A stretch of 44,460 nt of DNA, taken from the NCBI GenBank assembly GCA_024398075.1, contig JAKSJM010000019.1:1-44460 (forward strand), given 5' to 3'. Made by a program: the position numbers and the translations under genes. Positions 22,676-32,689 of the stretch are shown here, in pieces. Source of the DNA: Bacteroidales bacterium. Its GTDB lineage: Bacteria > Bacteroidota > Bacteroidia > Bacteroidales > UBA932. Below the pieces are notes generated by a model. That model saw nothing but the letters and a program-made list of their open reading frames with translations. It was not told the origin of the DNA and searched no databases. Every line of letters starts with the position of its first letter. Within the stretch, counting starts at the first letter, position 1.

Positions 22676-25609
22676 ATGAAGAAGATTTTATCAATAGCCT
22701 TGGCGCTGGTCGTTTCGAGCGTGGCATGGGCGCAGAACCTGGTTTCTGTCCATGGTACGGTGACGGATGCGCAGGATGGTTCGCCACTTGTGGGCGTAGC
22801 CATTGTCGCAGGGCAGGGAAATGGAGCCGTCACAGACTTGGATGGCCATTATAGCCTCAAGGCGGCTGCGGGAACGCAGTTGACGGTAAGCGCCATGGGA
22901 TATGCTGAGCAGCAGGCCGTGGTGCCTCAGGGCAAGGCAGAGTGGCAGTATGATGTAGTATTGGAGCTCGATAGGCTGGTTATGGAAGAATCCGTGGTGA
23001 TAGCCTATGGCGTCAGAAAGAAAGGCTCCATCGCAGGAAGCGTCGCTTCCGTGAAGTCAGAGAAGCTTGAGAACACTCCTACAGCAGCATTTGACCAGGC
23101 ACTTCAGGGACAGGTAGCAGGACTCAGCGTCCTTTCTTCCACCGGTGAGCCAAGTGCATCTGCGACCATGACTGTCCGCGGTACAAACTCGATCAACTCA
23201 GGAACTGCACCTCTGTACATCCTCGATGGCGTGGCCATCTCGGCAGCAGACTTCAACACCATAAACCCAGCGGACATCGAGAACCTTTCTGTCCTCAAGG
23301 ATGCATCCAGCTCCTCCATCTATGGCGCGCGTGCTGCAAATGGAGTCATCGTAATCACGACCAAGAGAGGCCGTCAGGGCGATCGCCCTCAGATAGACTT
23401 CCACACCCAGGTCGGTGTGTCTCGCCTTGCTTATGGCAAGTGGGATCAGATGAACACAGCAGAGCGCATACAGTACGAGAAGGAGATAGGTCTTACCGAA
23501 GGAAAGAACTACGACTATCTATCGAAGACCGACGTGAACTGGCTTGATGAGGTCTATTCAAACAATGCTCGTCTTCAGAGCTATGAACTCAGCGTTTCAG
23601 GCGCTGATGATAAGACAAATTACTATGTTTCAGGAGGTTACTATGATCAGGATGGCGTAGCGCTTGGTTCAAGCTTCCGTCGCTACTCGTTCAAGACAAA
23701 CCTTGAGAGAAAGGCGGCTTCGTGGCTTACCATTGGAGTGAACTCAAACCTCAACTATCAGGATATCGAGCAGGCCGATGAGGGCGCATATACACTTGTG
23801 ACCCCTATCTCGGCCTCCAGATTCATGCTTCCTTACTACAGCCCTAAGAAAGCTGACGGCTCGCTCGCAAGCATCAACGACGGCACCTGGAAGGGCATTG
23901 GCCAGAACCCACTCGAGTGGCTTGAGAACAACCCTCTAACCTACAAGAAGTACAAGCTCTTCACATCTGCATTCGCAGACTTTACCATTGCCAAGGGCCT
24001 TAATTTCCGCACAACCGCAGGTGTCGACTACTCGCACGTGACCGCGCTGAGCAAGTCCATGCCAAGCTATGCGCCAAATCAGGAAGAAGGCAAGGCGTCG
24101 CGTCAGAGCTCTGATGGCATGAGCCTCTCGATTACGAATACATTGAACTACGCATTCGAAATAGATGGCATCCACGATTTCCATTTCCTGCTCGGTCAGG
24201 AGGGCGTGAACTACCATTTCGAGTCGTTCAACGTCTCTACGGCAGGTCAGAGCAACGACAAGCTTACAGACATCTCCACTGCATCCAGGGCCACCTCTTG
24301 GGGCAGCACTGCGGATTCTGACTACTCGTTCCTCTCATTCTTCACCCGCGGCGAGTATAACTATGCGAACAAGTACTACCTCGAGGCGTCAGCCAGAACT
24401 GATGGCTCGTCTAGGTTCGGTAAGTCAAACCGCTGGGCGATGTTCTGGGCAGTCGGCGGTATGTGGGACCTCAGAAATGAGGATTTCCTTTCTTCGCAGA
24501 GGTCTTGGCTCACTACGGCCCAGATCGCGCTGAACACAGGTACATCCGGAAACTCATCCATCCCTAACTATGAGCATCTCGCTCTCGTGGTGGGTGGTTC
24601 TGACTATGTAGGCCAGTCCGGCATGGTGCCTTCGCAGCTAGGTAATGACAAGCTCACTTGGGAGACCACATGGTCGACGAACCTCGCATTCCGCATGGGC
24701 TTCTTCTCACGTGTAAATGTGGACCTTGAGTTCTATAACAAGAAGACTTACAACATGCTCATGGAAGTACCTCTCTCGTACACCACCTCAAACGGTTTCG
24801 GATATAGGTGGGACAATGTAGGCGGTATGCTGAACCAGGGCGTGGAACTCAATGTGGACGGCGTGGCCGTGCAGAGTGGCGATTTTATCTGGCGCATAAA
24901 TGCCAATGTATCATACAATCATAACGAGATCACCGAGCTTTATAACGGAGTGACAGAGTACGAGACCGCAAACACAAACACAAAACTCGTGGTTGGTCAT
25001 CCAGTAGGTGAGTTCTACATCAACCGCTTCGCAGGTGTGAATCCTGCCAATGGTGATGCTCTGTGGTACACCGCAGATGGCGAACTCACAAACGTGCTTC
25101 GTGATTCAGACAAGGTGCTCGTGGGCAAGTCCTACTTCGCTCCATGGCAGGGTGGCTTCGGTACGAACATGTCCTGGAAGGGCTTCTCTGCATCTGCCCA
25201 GTTCAGCTGGGTGGCAGATCGCTGGATGCTTAACAACGACCGTTACTTCGATGAGTCAAATGGTCGCTTCCAGTCATACAACCAGAGCAAGAGGCTTCTC
25301 AATAGATGGAAGAAGCCAGGCGATGTCACCGATATCCCTCGTCATGGTGTGTATGGCGAGTTTGACAGCCACCTTCTCGAGGATGCATCTTTCCTTCGCC
25401 TGAAGAACCTCATGGTGTCTTACTCACTTCCATCTTCAGTGCTCTCTCGCGTGAAGGCTTTCCGCGGTGTGCGCTTCTATCTCCAGGGACAGAACCTACT
25501 GACTTTCACTGGCTTCTCAGGACTTGATCCAGAGGGTACCACGAATGTCTATGCTGCCCAGTATCCAATGGCCCGTCAGTACACCTTCGGTGTCGACATA
25601 ACTTTCTAG
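22676..25609 (+). CDS. SusC/RagA-family TonB-dependent outer-membrane transporter
   Basis: 977 residues. Signal peptide (about 1-20, SSVAWAQ), then a CarboxypepD-regulatory-like domain (VHGTVTDAQDGSPLVGVAI, about 24-100), a plug domain (about 110-230; ATMTVRGTNSIN, PLYILDGV, LKDASSSSIYGARAANGVI) and a long beta barrel ending in aromatic-rich YTFGVDITF. SusC proteins import oligomers captured by SusD, using TonB energy. There is no N-terminal STN domain, so direct anti-sigma signalling is unlikely. It is followed after 4 bp by susD. The ligand is not predictable from sequence; the neighbours hold a protease and no glycoside hydrolase. Confidence 0.96.
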   Translation: MKKILSIALALVVSSVAWAQNLVSVHGTVTDAQDGSPLVGVAIVAGQGNGAVTDLDGHYSLKAAAGTQLTVSAMGYAEQQAVVPQGKAEWQYDVVLELDRLVMEESVVIAYGVRKKGSIAGSVASVKSEKLENTPTAAFDQALQGQVAGLSVLSSTGEPSASATMTVRGTNSINSGTAPLYILDGVAISAADFNTINPADIENLSVLKDASSSSIYGARAANGVIVITTKRGRQGDRPQIDFHTQVGVSRLAYGKWDQMNTAERIQYEKEIGLTEGKNYDYLSKTDVNWLDEVYSNNARLQSYELSVSGADDKTNYYVSGGYYDQDGVALGSSFRRYSFKTNLERKAASWLTIGVNSNLNYQDIEQADEGAYTLVTPISASRFMLPYYSPKKADGSLASINDGTWKGIGQNPLEWLENNPLTYKKYKLFTSAFADFTIAKGLNFRTTAGVDYSHVTALSKSMPSYAPNQEEGKASRQSSDGMSLSITNTLNYAFEIDGIHDFHFLLGQEGVNYHFESFNVSTAGQSNDKLTDISTASRATSWGSTADSDYSFLSFFTRGEYNYANKYYLEASARTDGSSRFGKSNRWAMFWAVGGMWDLRNEDFLSSQRSWLTTAQIALNTGTSGNSSIPNYEHLALVVGGSDYVGQSGMVPSQLGNDKLTWETTWSTNLAFRMGFFSRVNVDLEFYNKKTYNMLMEVPLSYTTSNGFGYRWDNVGGMLNQGVELNVDGVAVQSGDFIWRINANVSYNHNEITELYNGVTEYETANTNTKLVVGHPVGEFYINRFAGVNPANGDALWYTADGELTNVLRDSDKVLVGKSYFAPWQGGFGTNMSWKGFSASAQFSWVADRWMLNNDRYFDESNGRFQSYNQSKRLLNRWKKPGDVTDIPRHGVYGEFDSHLLEDASFLRLKNLMVSYSLPSSVLSRVKAFRGVRFYLQGQNLLTFTGFSGLDPEGTTNVYAAQYPMARQYTFGVDITF

Positions 25610-25613
25610 GTGT

Positions 25614-27134
25614 ATGAAGAATTACATGAATCACATATTGCGTGTACTTACGGCTTTCGCACTTCTCTCAGGAGTGTGCTCATGCCTTGACAAGGAGCCT
25701 GCCGACGCCATCAGGACAGAGACCTCGATGGCTACCTTCTCTGAAGCAGAGCAGGTGCTGGTGGGAATCTATGCTGACTGGAAGAGCTCGGCTCTGTACA
25801 GCGGCCTTCTTACCCTTCTTCCAGATATCCAGTCTGACATGGTGTATGCCGTCAATGGAAATACAAATACCTATGTGGACATATGGCAGTGGAACATCCT
25901 TCCGACAAACCGTTATGTCGAGGCTGTCTACGCTGCTCTGTATGGTGTCATCGGTGACTGCAACTTCTTCCTCAGCAAGCTTCCAGCGCTTCGCGAGAGC
26001 ATTTCTGACGACCAGCAGCTCGCCATTCTCGTGGACTTCGAAGGCGAGGTGCGCGTGTCGAGGGCCCTTGCTTATTCCGAGCTGATAAAGCTTTTCTGTA
26101 AGGCCTACGACCCTGCCACGGCACAGAACGAACTCGGCGTGGTCCTCGTGGACAAGTACGACGGCTCAGAACCTACCACCAGAGCCTCTCTCAAGGACTC
26201 ATACCAGTTCGTACTGGATGACCTTGCCAAGGCAGAGGAACTCCTTCTCGAGGAAGATGACCTTGGATATAACAGCGTCTACTTCACGCTTTCGGTGGCT
26301 CAGGCTCTTCATGCCAGAGTGGCCCTCTACATGCAGAACTGGGACGATGCCATCAAGTACTCAAGCATTGTCCTTGACAAGAAAGCCAAGTATGAGCTGT
26401 CAAGCGCGAAGACCATGTATGATGCCGCTGGAGTGTCTTATTTCGACTATCTCTGGCAGTATGATTCTGGCTTCGAAGTGATTTGGAAGGTGGGCTTCAC
26501 AGTCACTTCATATGGTGGTACACTTGGCTCTCCATTCCTGCACCTCACGACTGACTACGCACACTACTATCCTGATTTTGTGCCTGCGGCATCGGTGCTT
26601 GGACTTTATGAGTCTGCTGACCTCAGATATGATTCATACTTCCTGGATGTGACTACAGGTCATTCGCACGGCCTCACTTGGCCAGTGCTGGTGAAGTATT
26701 TCGGAAACAGGAATTTCATCAACAGCGCGAACCTCTTCGAGCTGCAGATGCCTAAACCATTCCGTCTCGCAGAGCAGTACCTCATACGTGCAGAGGCGTA
26801 CTGCCGCGAGGGTAGTTACTCGAAGGCTTCGGCCGACCTGAGTACGCTCAGAAAGAGCCGCTTCGCAGCGGGTGGTTCTATAAATGTGAATGAGGCCAAT
26901 TGGCTTGAGACCATCAGTGATGAGAGAGTTCGTGAACTCTACATGGAGGGATTCCGCCTTCAGGACCTCAAGCGCTGGCATAAGGGATTCTCTAGAACTC
27001 CTCAGTCAGAGTCGCTCTCTGAAGGTAGCTCGCTCAAGGTCAAGGCAGATGATGCCCTCTTCGTATGGCCTATCCCTAAGCATGAACTCGAGTCTCCGGG
27101 CTCGCAGATCCAGCCAAATGAAAGCAATAGATAA
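25614..27134 (+). CDS. SusD/RagB-family surface lipoprotein
   Basis: 506 residues. Lipoprotein leader with Cys near 24 (GVCSC) followed by LDKEP, fitting a surface-export signal. The helical TPR-like SusD fold is supported by EGEVRVSRALAYSELIKLFC, FTLSVAQALHARVALYMQNWDDAI and the C-terminal FRLAEQYLIRAEAYCREG and RVRELYMEGFRLQDLKRW, which are family hallmarks. It caps the SusC barrel and captures ligand. The last base of its stop is the first base of the next ATG, so translation is coupled. Confidence 0.95.
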   Translation: MKNYMNHILRVLTAFALLSGVCSCLDKEPADAIRTETSMATFSEAEQVLVGIYADWKSSALYSGLLTLLPDIQSDMVYAVNGNTNTYVDIWQWNILPTNRYVEAVYAALYGVIGDCNFFLSKLPALRESISDDQQLAILVDFEGEVRVSRALAYSELIKLFCKAYDPATAQNELGVVLVDKYDGSEPTTRASLKDSYQFVLDDLAKAEELLLEEDDLGYNSVYFTLSVAQALHARVALYMQNWDDAIKYSSIVLDKKAKYELSSAKTMYDAAGVSYFDYLWQYDSGFEVIWKVGFTVTSYGGTLGSPFLHLTTDYAHYYPDFVPAASVLGLYESADLRYDSYFLDVTTGHSHGLTWPVLVKYFGNRNFINSANLFELQMPKPFRLAEQYLIRAEAYCREGSYSKASADLSTLRKSRFAAGGSINVNEANWLETISDERVRELYMEGFRLQDLKRWHKGFSRTPQSESLSEGSSLKVKADDALFVWPIPKHELESPGSQIQPNESNR

Positions 27135-28048
27135 TGATGAATACAAATACAATATATAAGATAGTGGCTGCTGCCTCGCTCGCGCTCGCTTGCGTGGCTT
27201 GCAAGGAGAACTACATCACGTATCACGATGGTGAGTATGTGATGTTTGCCGACACAGCCAAGGTATATGTGGTCCGTGAGGACATAGTCTCATTTGACGT
27301 GCCTATCGTTTCGACCGTGGCCTGCGATTATGACAGGAGCTTTGCGGTGGAGATCATTGATTCGTCTTCTGATGCCGTTGAGGGTAGAGATTTCGTGCTG
27401 GAGTCTCCAAACTTCGTCATTCCAGCCGGCGAGCGTGTGGGCTATGTGACCGTGAAGGGAAATCATGAGACACTTCCATCTCGTTCAGAGCTTTCGTTTG
27501 ATCTCAAACTGGTGATGCCGGACTGGCTGGTAATGCCACTCTATGGCGACAAGACTACAGTCCACATGAAGAAGACCTGTAAGTTCAATAGAGAAAACTA
27601 TACAGGCTGGGCCATGATCACCTCGCTCTTCCTCTACCAGTACTCTATCACGGGAGACTACCAGAGGCTTGTGCGCACAAGTGCCGATCCTGATGATGAT
27701 CATGGTGTGATCATACATGACATGTTCGCAGACGGTTTCGACATCAAGATACGCTTTGACGACGTGTCAGACCCTGAAAATCCTGCTGTTATAACTCTTC
27801 CAAGACAGGTAGCCAACGAAGAAGGCCCGGTATTTGGTATGGTTCACGGCGATAATCATATCCTTATCGATACAAGCAACCAGGGTCCAAGTTACTTCTT
27901 CAGCTGTAGCAAGGTGGCTGTTCTCGTGAACCGCTTCTACGTGGAGAATATAGGAGATGAGGTCGGAACAGTAGGCCATTTCATGACAGAAATCGACTGG
28001 GTTTCTGACGAGGAGGCTGAGCGCCTGAAGAGAGAGGATGGAATGTAA
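27134..28048 (+). CDS. DUF4843-like lipoprotein of the SusCD locus
   Basis: 304 residues. Leader with Cys23 (CVACKEN), a surface-type sequence after the Cys. Residues about 30-150 form a Calx-beta-like sandwich (YVVREDIVSFDVPIVST, AVEGRDFVLESPNFVIPAGE), matching the DUF4843 proteins that often follow SusD. The second half (about 150-300) has no motif I recognise. A role as an extra ligand-binding lipoprotein is inferred from context. The start overlaps the SusD stop by one base. Confidence 0.7.
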   Translation: MMNTNTIYKIVAAASLALACVACKENYITYHDGEYVMFADTAKVYVVREDIVSFDVPIVSTVACDYDRSFAVEIIDSSSDAVEGRDFVLESPNFVIPAGERVGYVTVKGNHETLPSRSELSFDLKLVMPDWLVMPLYGDKTTVHMKKTCKFNRENYTGWAMITSLFLYQYSITGDYQRLVRTSADPDDDHGVIIHDMFADGFDIKIRFDDVSDPENPAVITLPRQVANEEGPVFGMVHGDNHILIDTSNQGPSYFFSCSKVAVLVNRFYVENIGDEVGTVGHFMTEIDWVSDEEAERLKREDGM

Positions 28049-28052
28049 ACAA

Positions 28053-30059
28053 ATGAATATGAGAAGATTATTATATATGATAGCGCTTGCGCTTACTGCT
28101 GTCTCGTGTGGTGAGAAGAAGCCTGTAACTCCAGAGGAGGAGAAGCCTGTATTCCCGCAGCTTGTGGAAAAATCCATCAAGCCTGGCGAGTCTACCACTA
28201 TCTCTTTCAGTGCAAATCTTGACTGGGAGGCCAGCATGCCTCTCAGCGAGTCCGCCTTCTTTCATATCAATGATGGTGGCGTCAAGGAGTACAAGGTAAG
28301 TGGCCATAAGGGACAGGTTTCCATTACTGTCTGCGCAGAGAATGTATCTGGAGTTTACGATATCCACACCTGTAGCATTGACCTGAAGATGGGCGGGGAG
28401 ACCAAGACCATTGCCAAGGTGAATCTCATCCCAGAGCAGCGCACGATGGCTTTTTACGCAGCCATTGTCAATGCTGACGAAACCTTCGACATGAATACAT
28501 CGGGTGACTTCAATTTCGAAAGCAGCGCGACAAATCATCTCGAGATGGTGTGGCCTCGCGGTGCAAATGTGTTCATGGCCCCACTCAGCGTAGTGGCCAA
28601 TTTCGACTGGGCAATTGTGGAGGACTATCCTAAGTGGATGGAAGTCACGAAGACCTCGTCTAGCGATGAGAGGACTTCGCTGGTCGTTCGCGGTGTGGCT
28701 ACTGAGTACCCTGCAGATGATGCTGTGGGCACTCTCCATTTCATTGACCTTAAGACTGGAGACCCTGTGGCGGAGATTTCCGTGAAGATTCCTGGATGCA
28801 AGGACGTGATGAAGGTGGTTCTTGATACCAGGGAACTCGAGTTCAACATGCTCGGTGAATATAACCGCCAGGGTAATTGGACCTCGGATGGATTCTCTTT
28901 CTATGTCACTGCCACTCCAGATTCTGACGTCCTATATCTCCAGGAGGAGGACGGCAAATATACTTGGAATAACGAGCCATGGCTTGATATTACACGCTCA
29001 GTCCCTGATCAAAGTGACAAGGCTCCTAAGGTTCAGGATATGCTGTTCCGTGTTAAGGCGGCTCCAAATAGTGGACTTGACCGCAATGCTGTGCTGCTTG
29101 CCATTCCAGGATACTTGCTCAAGGGCATGGATCCATCCAAGGATCTGATCGCGGCCGATGGTTCCATCAAGGCAGACTACCAGAAGTATCAGGTCGTCAC
29201 ACTTGTGCAGGCAGGAAAGGATCCGTCTCAGGGCTGGGGTGTCATCACTCCTGTGAACTCTGCATACAAGATGGCCGTCAAGGGTGCCGGCATCTGTAGA
29301 ACTGATTCAGAAGATGCATATTTCAAGGCCCTCAATGCTAAGTATGGCACAGATGAGATCTATACTCTCAGTTACAACAACTGGTATTCAGGTGAGGATG
29401 CAAACCTTGCCATTACTGAGGAGTTTGACGCTGTGGAGTACATGCTTCCAGATGGTTCTCGCAAGGATTATTACGTGAACGTATCGCTCGACTATCCAGA
29501 CGCTTTGAACAAGCAGCTTTTCAGGCTGAATGTCGACTACTTCGAGGAAGGCTATGAGACTGCAGCAGTCCTCAAGAATGGCGAGAAGGTAGTGGCTATC
29601 GTCATCGTAAGAATGACGGAGGAATTCTGGCCAGACGTAAAGTACACAAACATCTATTTCCTTGCTTATGACCTCGTGGGCGAAGATGGCGATCCGGAAG
29701 GAAACATCCTTCCGCAGAACGTGCTTCTCGAGCAGATCAAGTCAGGAGCAGTATATGATGAGTACAAGGCATACGACATCCCGGTGTGGAGACTTGTATA
29801 CTACACCAGCACATCGGAGCGAAATGCCATGATTTGTGTTCCTCCATTCCCAGTGGGAGTGCCTGCTGCAGTTCAGGTGACTCCGCAGCCTTCGTGGATC
29901 AACGTGGAGAGTGCTCTGAGCGAGTCCGGCAAGCCATATATTCATGTAAGCATGTCTGACAAGCTTCCAGAGTCCGGAAATGTAGGGCGTGTGGTCCTTG
30001 TCGGTGGAGGTAGACCTCTCTTCGTACTCGTGTGCGAGAGACAGTTCATGAACCAATAG
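28053..30059 (+). CDS. Large lipoprotein of unknown function (DUF5003-like)
   Basis: About 668 residues. In-frame ATGs occur at 28038, 28053 and 28059. The first lies inside the upstream gene; 28053 or 28059 gives a compact lipoprotein leader (TAVSC). The segment after the Cys (GEKKPVTPEEEKP) is acidic. The rest is beta-rich, consistent with several Ig-like or BACON-like domains (SIKPGESTTISFSANLDWEA, VVANFDWAIV). It is reminiscent of DUF5003 proteins found beside SusCD genes, but this is a weak match by eye. No catalytic motif is seen. Cotranscribed within the locus. Confidence 0.6.
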   Translation: MNMRRLLYMIALALTAVSCGEKKPVTPEEEKPVFPQLVEKSIKPGESTTISFSANLDWEASMPLSESAFFHINDGGVKEYKVSGHKGQVSITVCAENVSGVYDIHTCSIDLKMGGETKTIAKVNLIPEQRTMAFYAAIVNADETFDMNTSGDFNFESSATNHLEMVWPRGANVFMAPLSVVANFDWAIVEDYPKWMEVTKTSSSDERTSLVVRGVATEYPADDAVGTLHFIDLKTGDPVAEISVKIPGCKDVMKVVLDTRELEFNMLGEYNRQGNWTSDGFSFYVTATPDSDVLYLQEEDGKYTWNNEPWLDITRSVPDQSDKAPKVQDMLFRVKAAPNSGLDRNAVLLAIPGYLLKGMDPSKDLIAADGSIKADYQKYQVVTLVQAGKDPSQGWGVITPVNSAYKMAVKGAGICRTDSEDAYFKALNAKYGTDEIYTLSYNNWYSGEDANLAITEEFDAVEYMLPDGSRKDYYVNVSLDYPDALNKQLFRLNVDYFEEGYETAAVLKNGEKVVAIVIVRMTEEFWPDVKYTNIYFLAYDLVGEDGDPEGNILPQNVLLEQIKSGAVYDEYKAYDIPVWRLVYYTSTSERNAMICVPPFPVGVPAAVQVTPQPSWINVESALSESGKPYIHVSMSDKLPESGNVGRVVLVGGGRPLFVLVCERQFMNQ

Positions 30060-30063
30060 AGAG

Positions 30064-32688
30064 ATGATGAGAATGAAAAAGATATTGACAGCCATCCTGG
30101 CCTTCGTAGCACTTGTAGCTATCTCCTGTACGAAGCAGGAGAAGGTGCCTGACTATGACCAGGGTTACGGCTACGTTCAGTTCAAGCTGTATAAGGAGTC
30201 TTCGTATGGCACCAAGGCCATCCAGAGCCAGCTTGACTATTTGAGTGAGGCACATAAGCTGAAGGTTACAATGATCTTCAATGATGAGACGCTTACCCAG
30301 ACTCTCGTACTTCAGGAGACATCCAAGGATGCTGCTGAGTTTGGGCTCAGGAGTGAGAAACTCAAGCTCTATCAGGGAGATTACCAGATCGTGAACTTCA
30401 CGCTCTATGATGCTGTGGACCAGGAACTCTATATGGGTGTGCCACAGAAGTCGGAGTTTACGGTGACTCGTGGCAACATGGTTGTACATGACCTTACTGC
30501 CAGTGTAGTGGCTCGTGGAAAGGTACGCTTTACATTTACCAAGGACCTGTCAGGCTTCTCGAATACGCCTAAGACCAAGGCCACTTCCCGTCAGTACACC
30601 TTCGATGAGGTAAGGTACGTGGATGTGACTCTTGCGAACAAAGCTACCAATGAGCGTGTGAGTTTCAGTGGCCTCAAAGCCTCATTCCTTATAGATTTCG
30701 ATGAGAACGTGGGTGGAGGCTACCAGACCTCTCGTCTTACCACCACCGATGAGCTGGAAATCAAGGCTGGTGACTGGAAGGTAGTGTCGTATAACACTTA
30801 TGATTCCGGAAAGGTTCTGCTCGAGAGAAACTCAAGTCCTTCGCCATGCGAATTCAAGGTGGAGGATAATAAACTTGCAGAACCTAAGGTGCCCGTGACC
30901 CTCTATGAGGCGGACGAATATATCAAGGACTACTACGCTCTCTATGAGATCTGGAAGTCTCTCGACGGCCCGAACTGGTACTACAATGGCGTGGACTTCT
31001 CCAGAGGCGCGAATTGGGATTTCAACAAGGATCCAGATCTATGGGGCGACCAGCCAGGCGTACAGGTATACTCAAATGGACGTGTCGCGATGATCAATCT
31101 TGAGGGATACAACTTCAGCGGCGTGCTCCCTGCTGCCATTGGTCAGCTTACTGAGCTTAATCAGCTTTATCTTGGAAATCACAATGATCCAAGTTTCCTA
31201 CCTTCAAATCCTGATGACCCTACCATGTCGACAGCGACTCTCTTCCAGCGCCATAAGGCGCGCATGGAGAGCCTTCACATGCCTACTCCTATGTCCGAGC
31301 CTATCGCGAGGGCGCTTAAGGAGAATGGTATCAGCATTCCTGAGATCGCGATGTACGATACCATGAGAGAGGACGAGCTCATCGAGAAGTCCACAGGAAA
31401 TACCATTCGCCAGATCAGGCTGATGGACAACATCCACGGTGTATACTCAAACACCCTCAAGGCCATTGACCCAGCCATCGGAAAACTGAAGAACCTGCAG
31501 TACCTGTTCATTGCGAACAGCACCATCGAGAAGCTGCCGGACACCTTCTCGCAGCTTACTGCACTTACCGATTTCGAAATTTACAATTGCCCTAAGATGA
31601 CAGAGTTCCCTATGGTTATCTGCGACCTTCCTGAGCTCGTGTCACTGAATATTTCCAACAACTCCCAGTGGAGCGCAGCGGAGATCCTCAAGGGCATCAA
31701 GGGCCTCGCAAATGGCGCCTCTGCAGGCAAGATCCAGATTCTCTATATGAGTCAGAACAACCTCGAGGAACTTCCTGTGGATATCAAGAACTTCAAGGCT
31801 ATGGGCCTTCTGGATGCGATGTCAAACAAGATATCGAAGGTGGCTCCGTTCGGCCACGAAATCAACCTTGTAGACTGCTACCTTGACAATAACCGCATTA
31901 CTGAGATCGGTGTCGACGAGGCAGGCTTCTTCTGTGGAGTCGAGGACATCGAGACCTTCTCCGCTTCTTATAACCGTATGACCAAGTTCCCTGACATCTT
32001 CAGCGCGAAGTCTGTCTACATCATGGGTACCGTGGACTTTTCATACAACCAGATCAAGGAGGTGGAGAATCAGGGCAATGGCTACAAGGGCATCAAGGTA
32101 TCCACTTTGACCCTTGCAAACAATCCTCTGGAGACTTTCCCTACAGCATTTGCAGAGTCGGAGTCATCCGTGGCGTACTACAACATGCGTGGCTGTCTGA
32201 TCAGCAGCATACCTGAAGAGGCATTCAAGAGTGTCAATGCTGTCGTGACCACATCGATGGATCTCAGCTATAACCACATCTCCGAACTCCCTGCAAATAC
32301 CTTCAACAGTGTCTACATGCCATATCTTTATGGCCTTGACTTCGGAAACAACCGCTTCTCTGCGTTCCCTTACGAGACCCTTGACTCGGCTTATCTTACC
32401 GTGCTGGGACTTCGTGGTCAGAGGGATGAGAACGGAAACAGATGTCTGCGCGAGTGGCCAAACGGAATCTACCAGCACAAGGGTCTGCGCGGCCTGTACC
32501 TTGGTTCCAATGATCTCAGAAAGGTCTCAGACACCATCTCTACGCTCATCTATTTCCTGGATATCAGCGACAATCCAAACATCACTTTCGATGCATCAGA
32601 CATCTGCTATGCTTGGCGTACAGGACAGTATTTCCTGCTGTATGACAAGACCCAGAACATCCTTAACTGTGACTATATGATCGACTAG
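30064..32688 (+). CDS. Leucine-rich-repeat lipoprotein (DUF4458-like N-terminus)
   Basis: 874 residues. Close in-frame ATGs at 30064, 30067 and 30073 all leave an intact leader ending in AISC. Residues about 30-270 are a beta-rich region resembling the DUF4458 type. From about 285 (YALYEIWKSLDGPNWYYNG) a cap leads into leucine-rich repeats running almost to the end (LTELNQLYLGN, LKNLQYLFIANSTIEKLP, LVSLNISNN, IQILYMSQNNLEELP, LYGLDFGNNRFSAFP, LRGLYLGSNDL). Such repeats bind proteins. As a probable surface lipoprotein it may capture a protein ligand or host factor for the adjacent protease and SusCD. Confidence 0.85.
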   Translation: MMRMKKILTAILAFVALVAISCTKQEKVPDYDQGYGYVQFKLYKESSYGTKAIQSQLDYLSEAHKLKVTMIFNDETLTQTLVLQETSKDAAEFGLRSEKLKLYQGDYQIVNFTLYDAVDQELYMGVPQKSEFTVTRGNMVVHDLTASVVARGKVRFTFTKDLSGFSNTPKTKATSRQYTFDEVRYVDVTLANKATNERVSFSGLKASFLIDFDENVGGGYQTSRLTTTDELEIKAGDWKVVSYNTYDSGKVLLERNSSPSPCEFKVEDNKLAEPKVPVTLYEADEYIKDYYALYEIWKSLDGPNWYYNGVDFSRGANWDFNKDPDLWGDQPGVQVYSNGRVAMINLEGYNFSGVLPAAIGQLTELNQLYLGNHNDPSFLPSNPDDPTMSTATLFQRHKARMESLHMPTPMSEPIARALKENGISIPEIAMYDTMREDELIEKSTGNTIRQIRLMDNIHGVYSNTLKAIDPAIGKLKNLQYLFIANSTIEKLPDTFSQLTALTDFEIYNCPKMTEFPMVICDLPELVSLNISNNSQWSAAEILKGIKGLANGASAGKIQILYMSQNNLEELPVDIKNFKAMGLLDAMSNKISKVAPFGHEINLVDCYLDNNRITEIGVDEAGFFCGVEDIETFSASYNRMTKFPDIFSAKSVYIMGTVDFSYNQIKEVENQGNGYKGIKVSTLTLANNPLETFPTAFAESESSVAYYNMRGCLISSIPEEAFKSVNAVVTTSMDLSYNHISELPANTFNSVYMPYLYGLDFGNNRFSAFPYETLDSAYLTVLGLRGQRDENGNRCLREWPNGIYQHKGLRGLYLGSNDLRKVSDTISTLIYFLDISDNPNITFDASDICYAWRTGQYFLLYDKTQNILNCDYMID

Positions 32689-32689
32689 T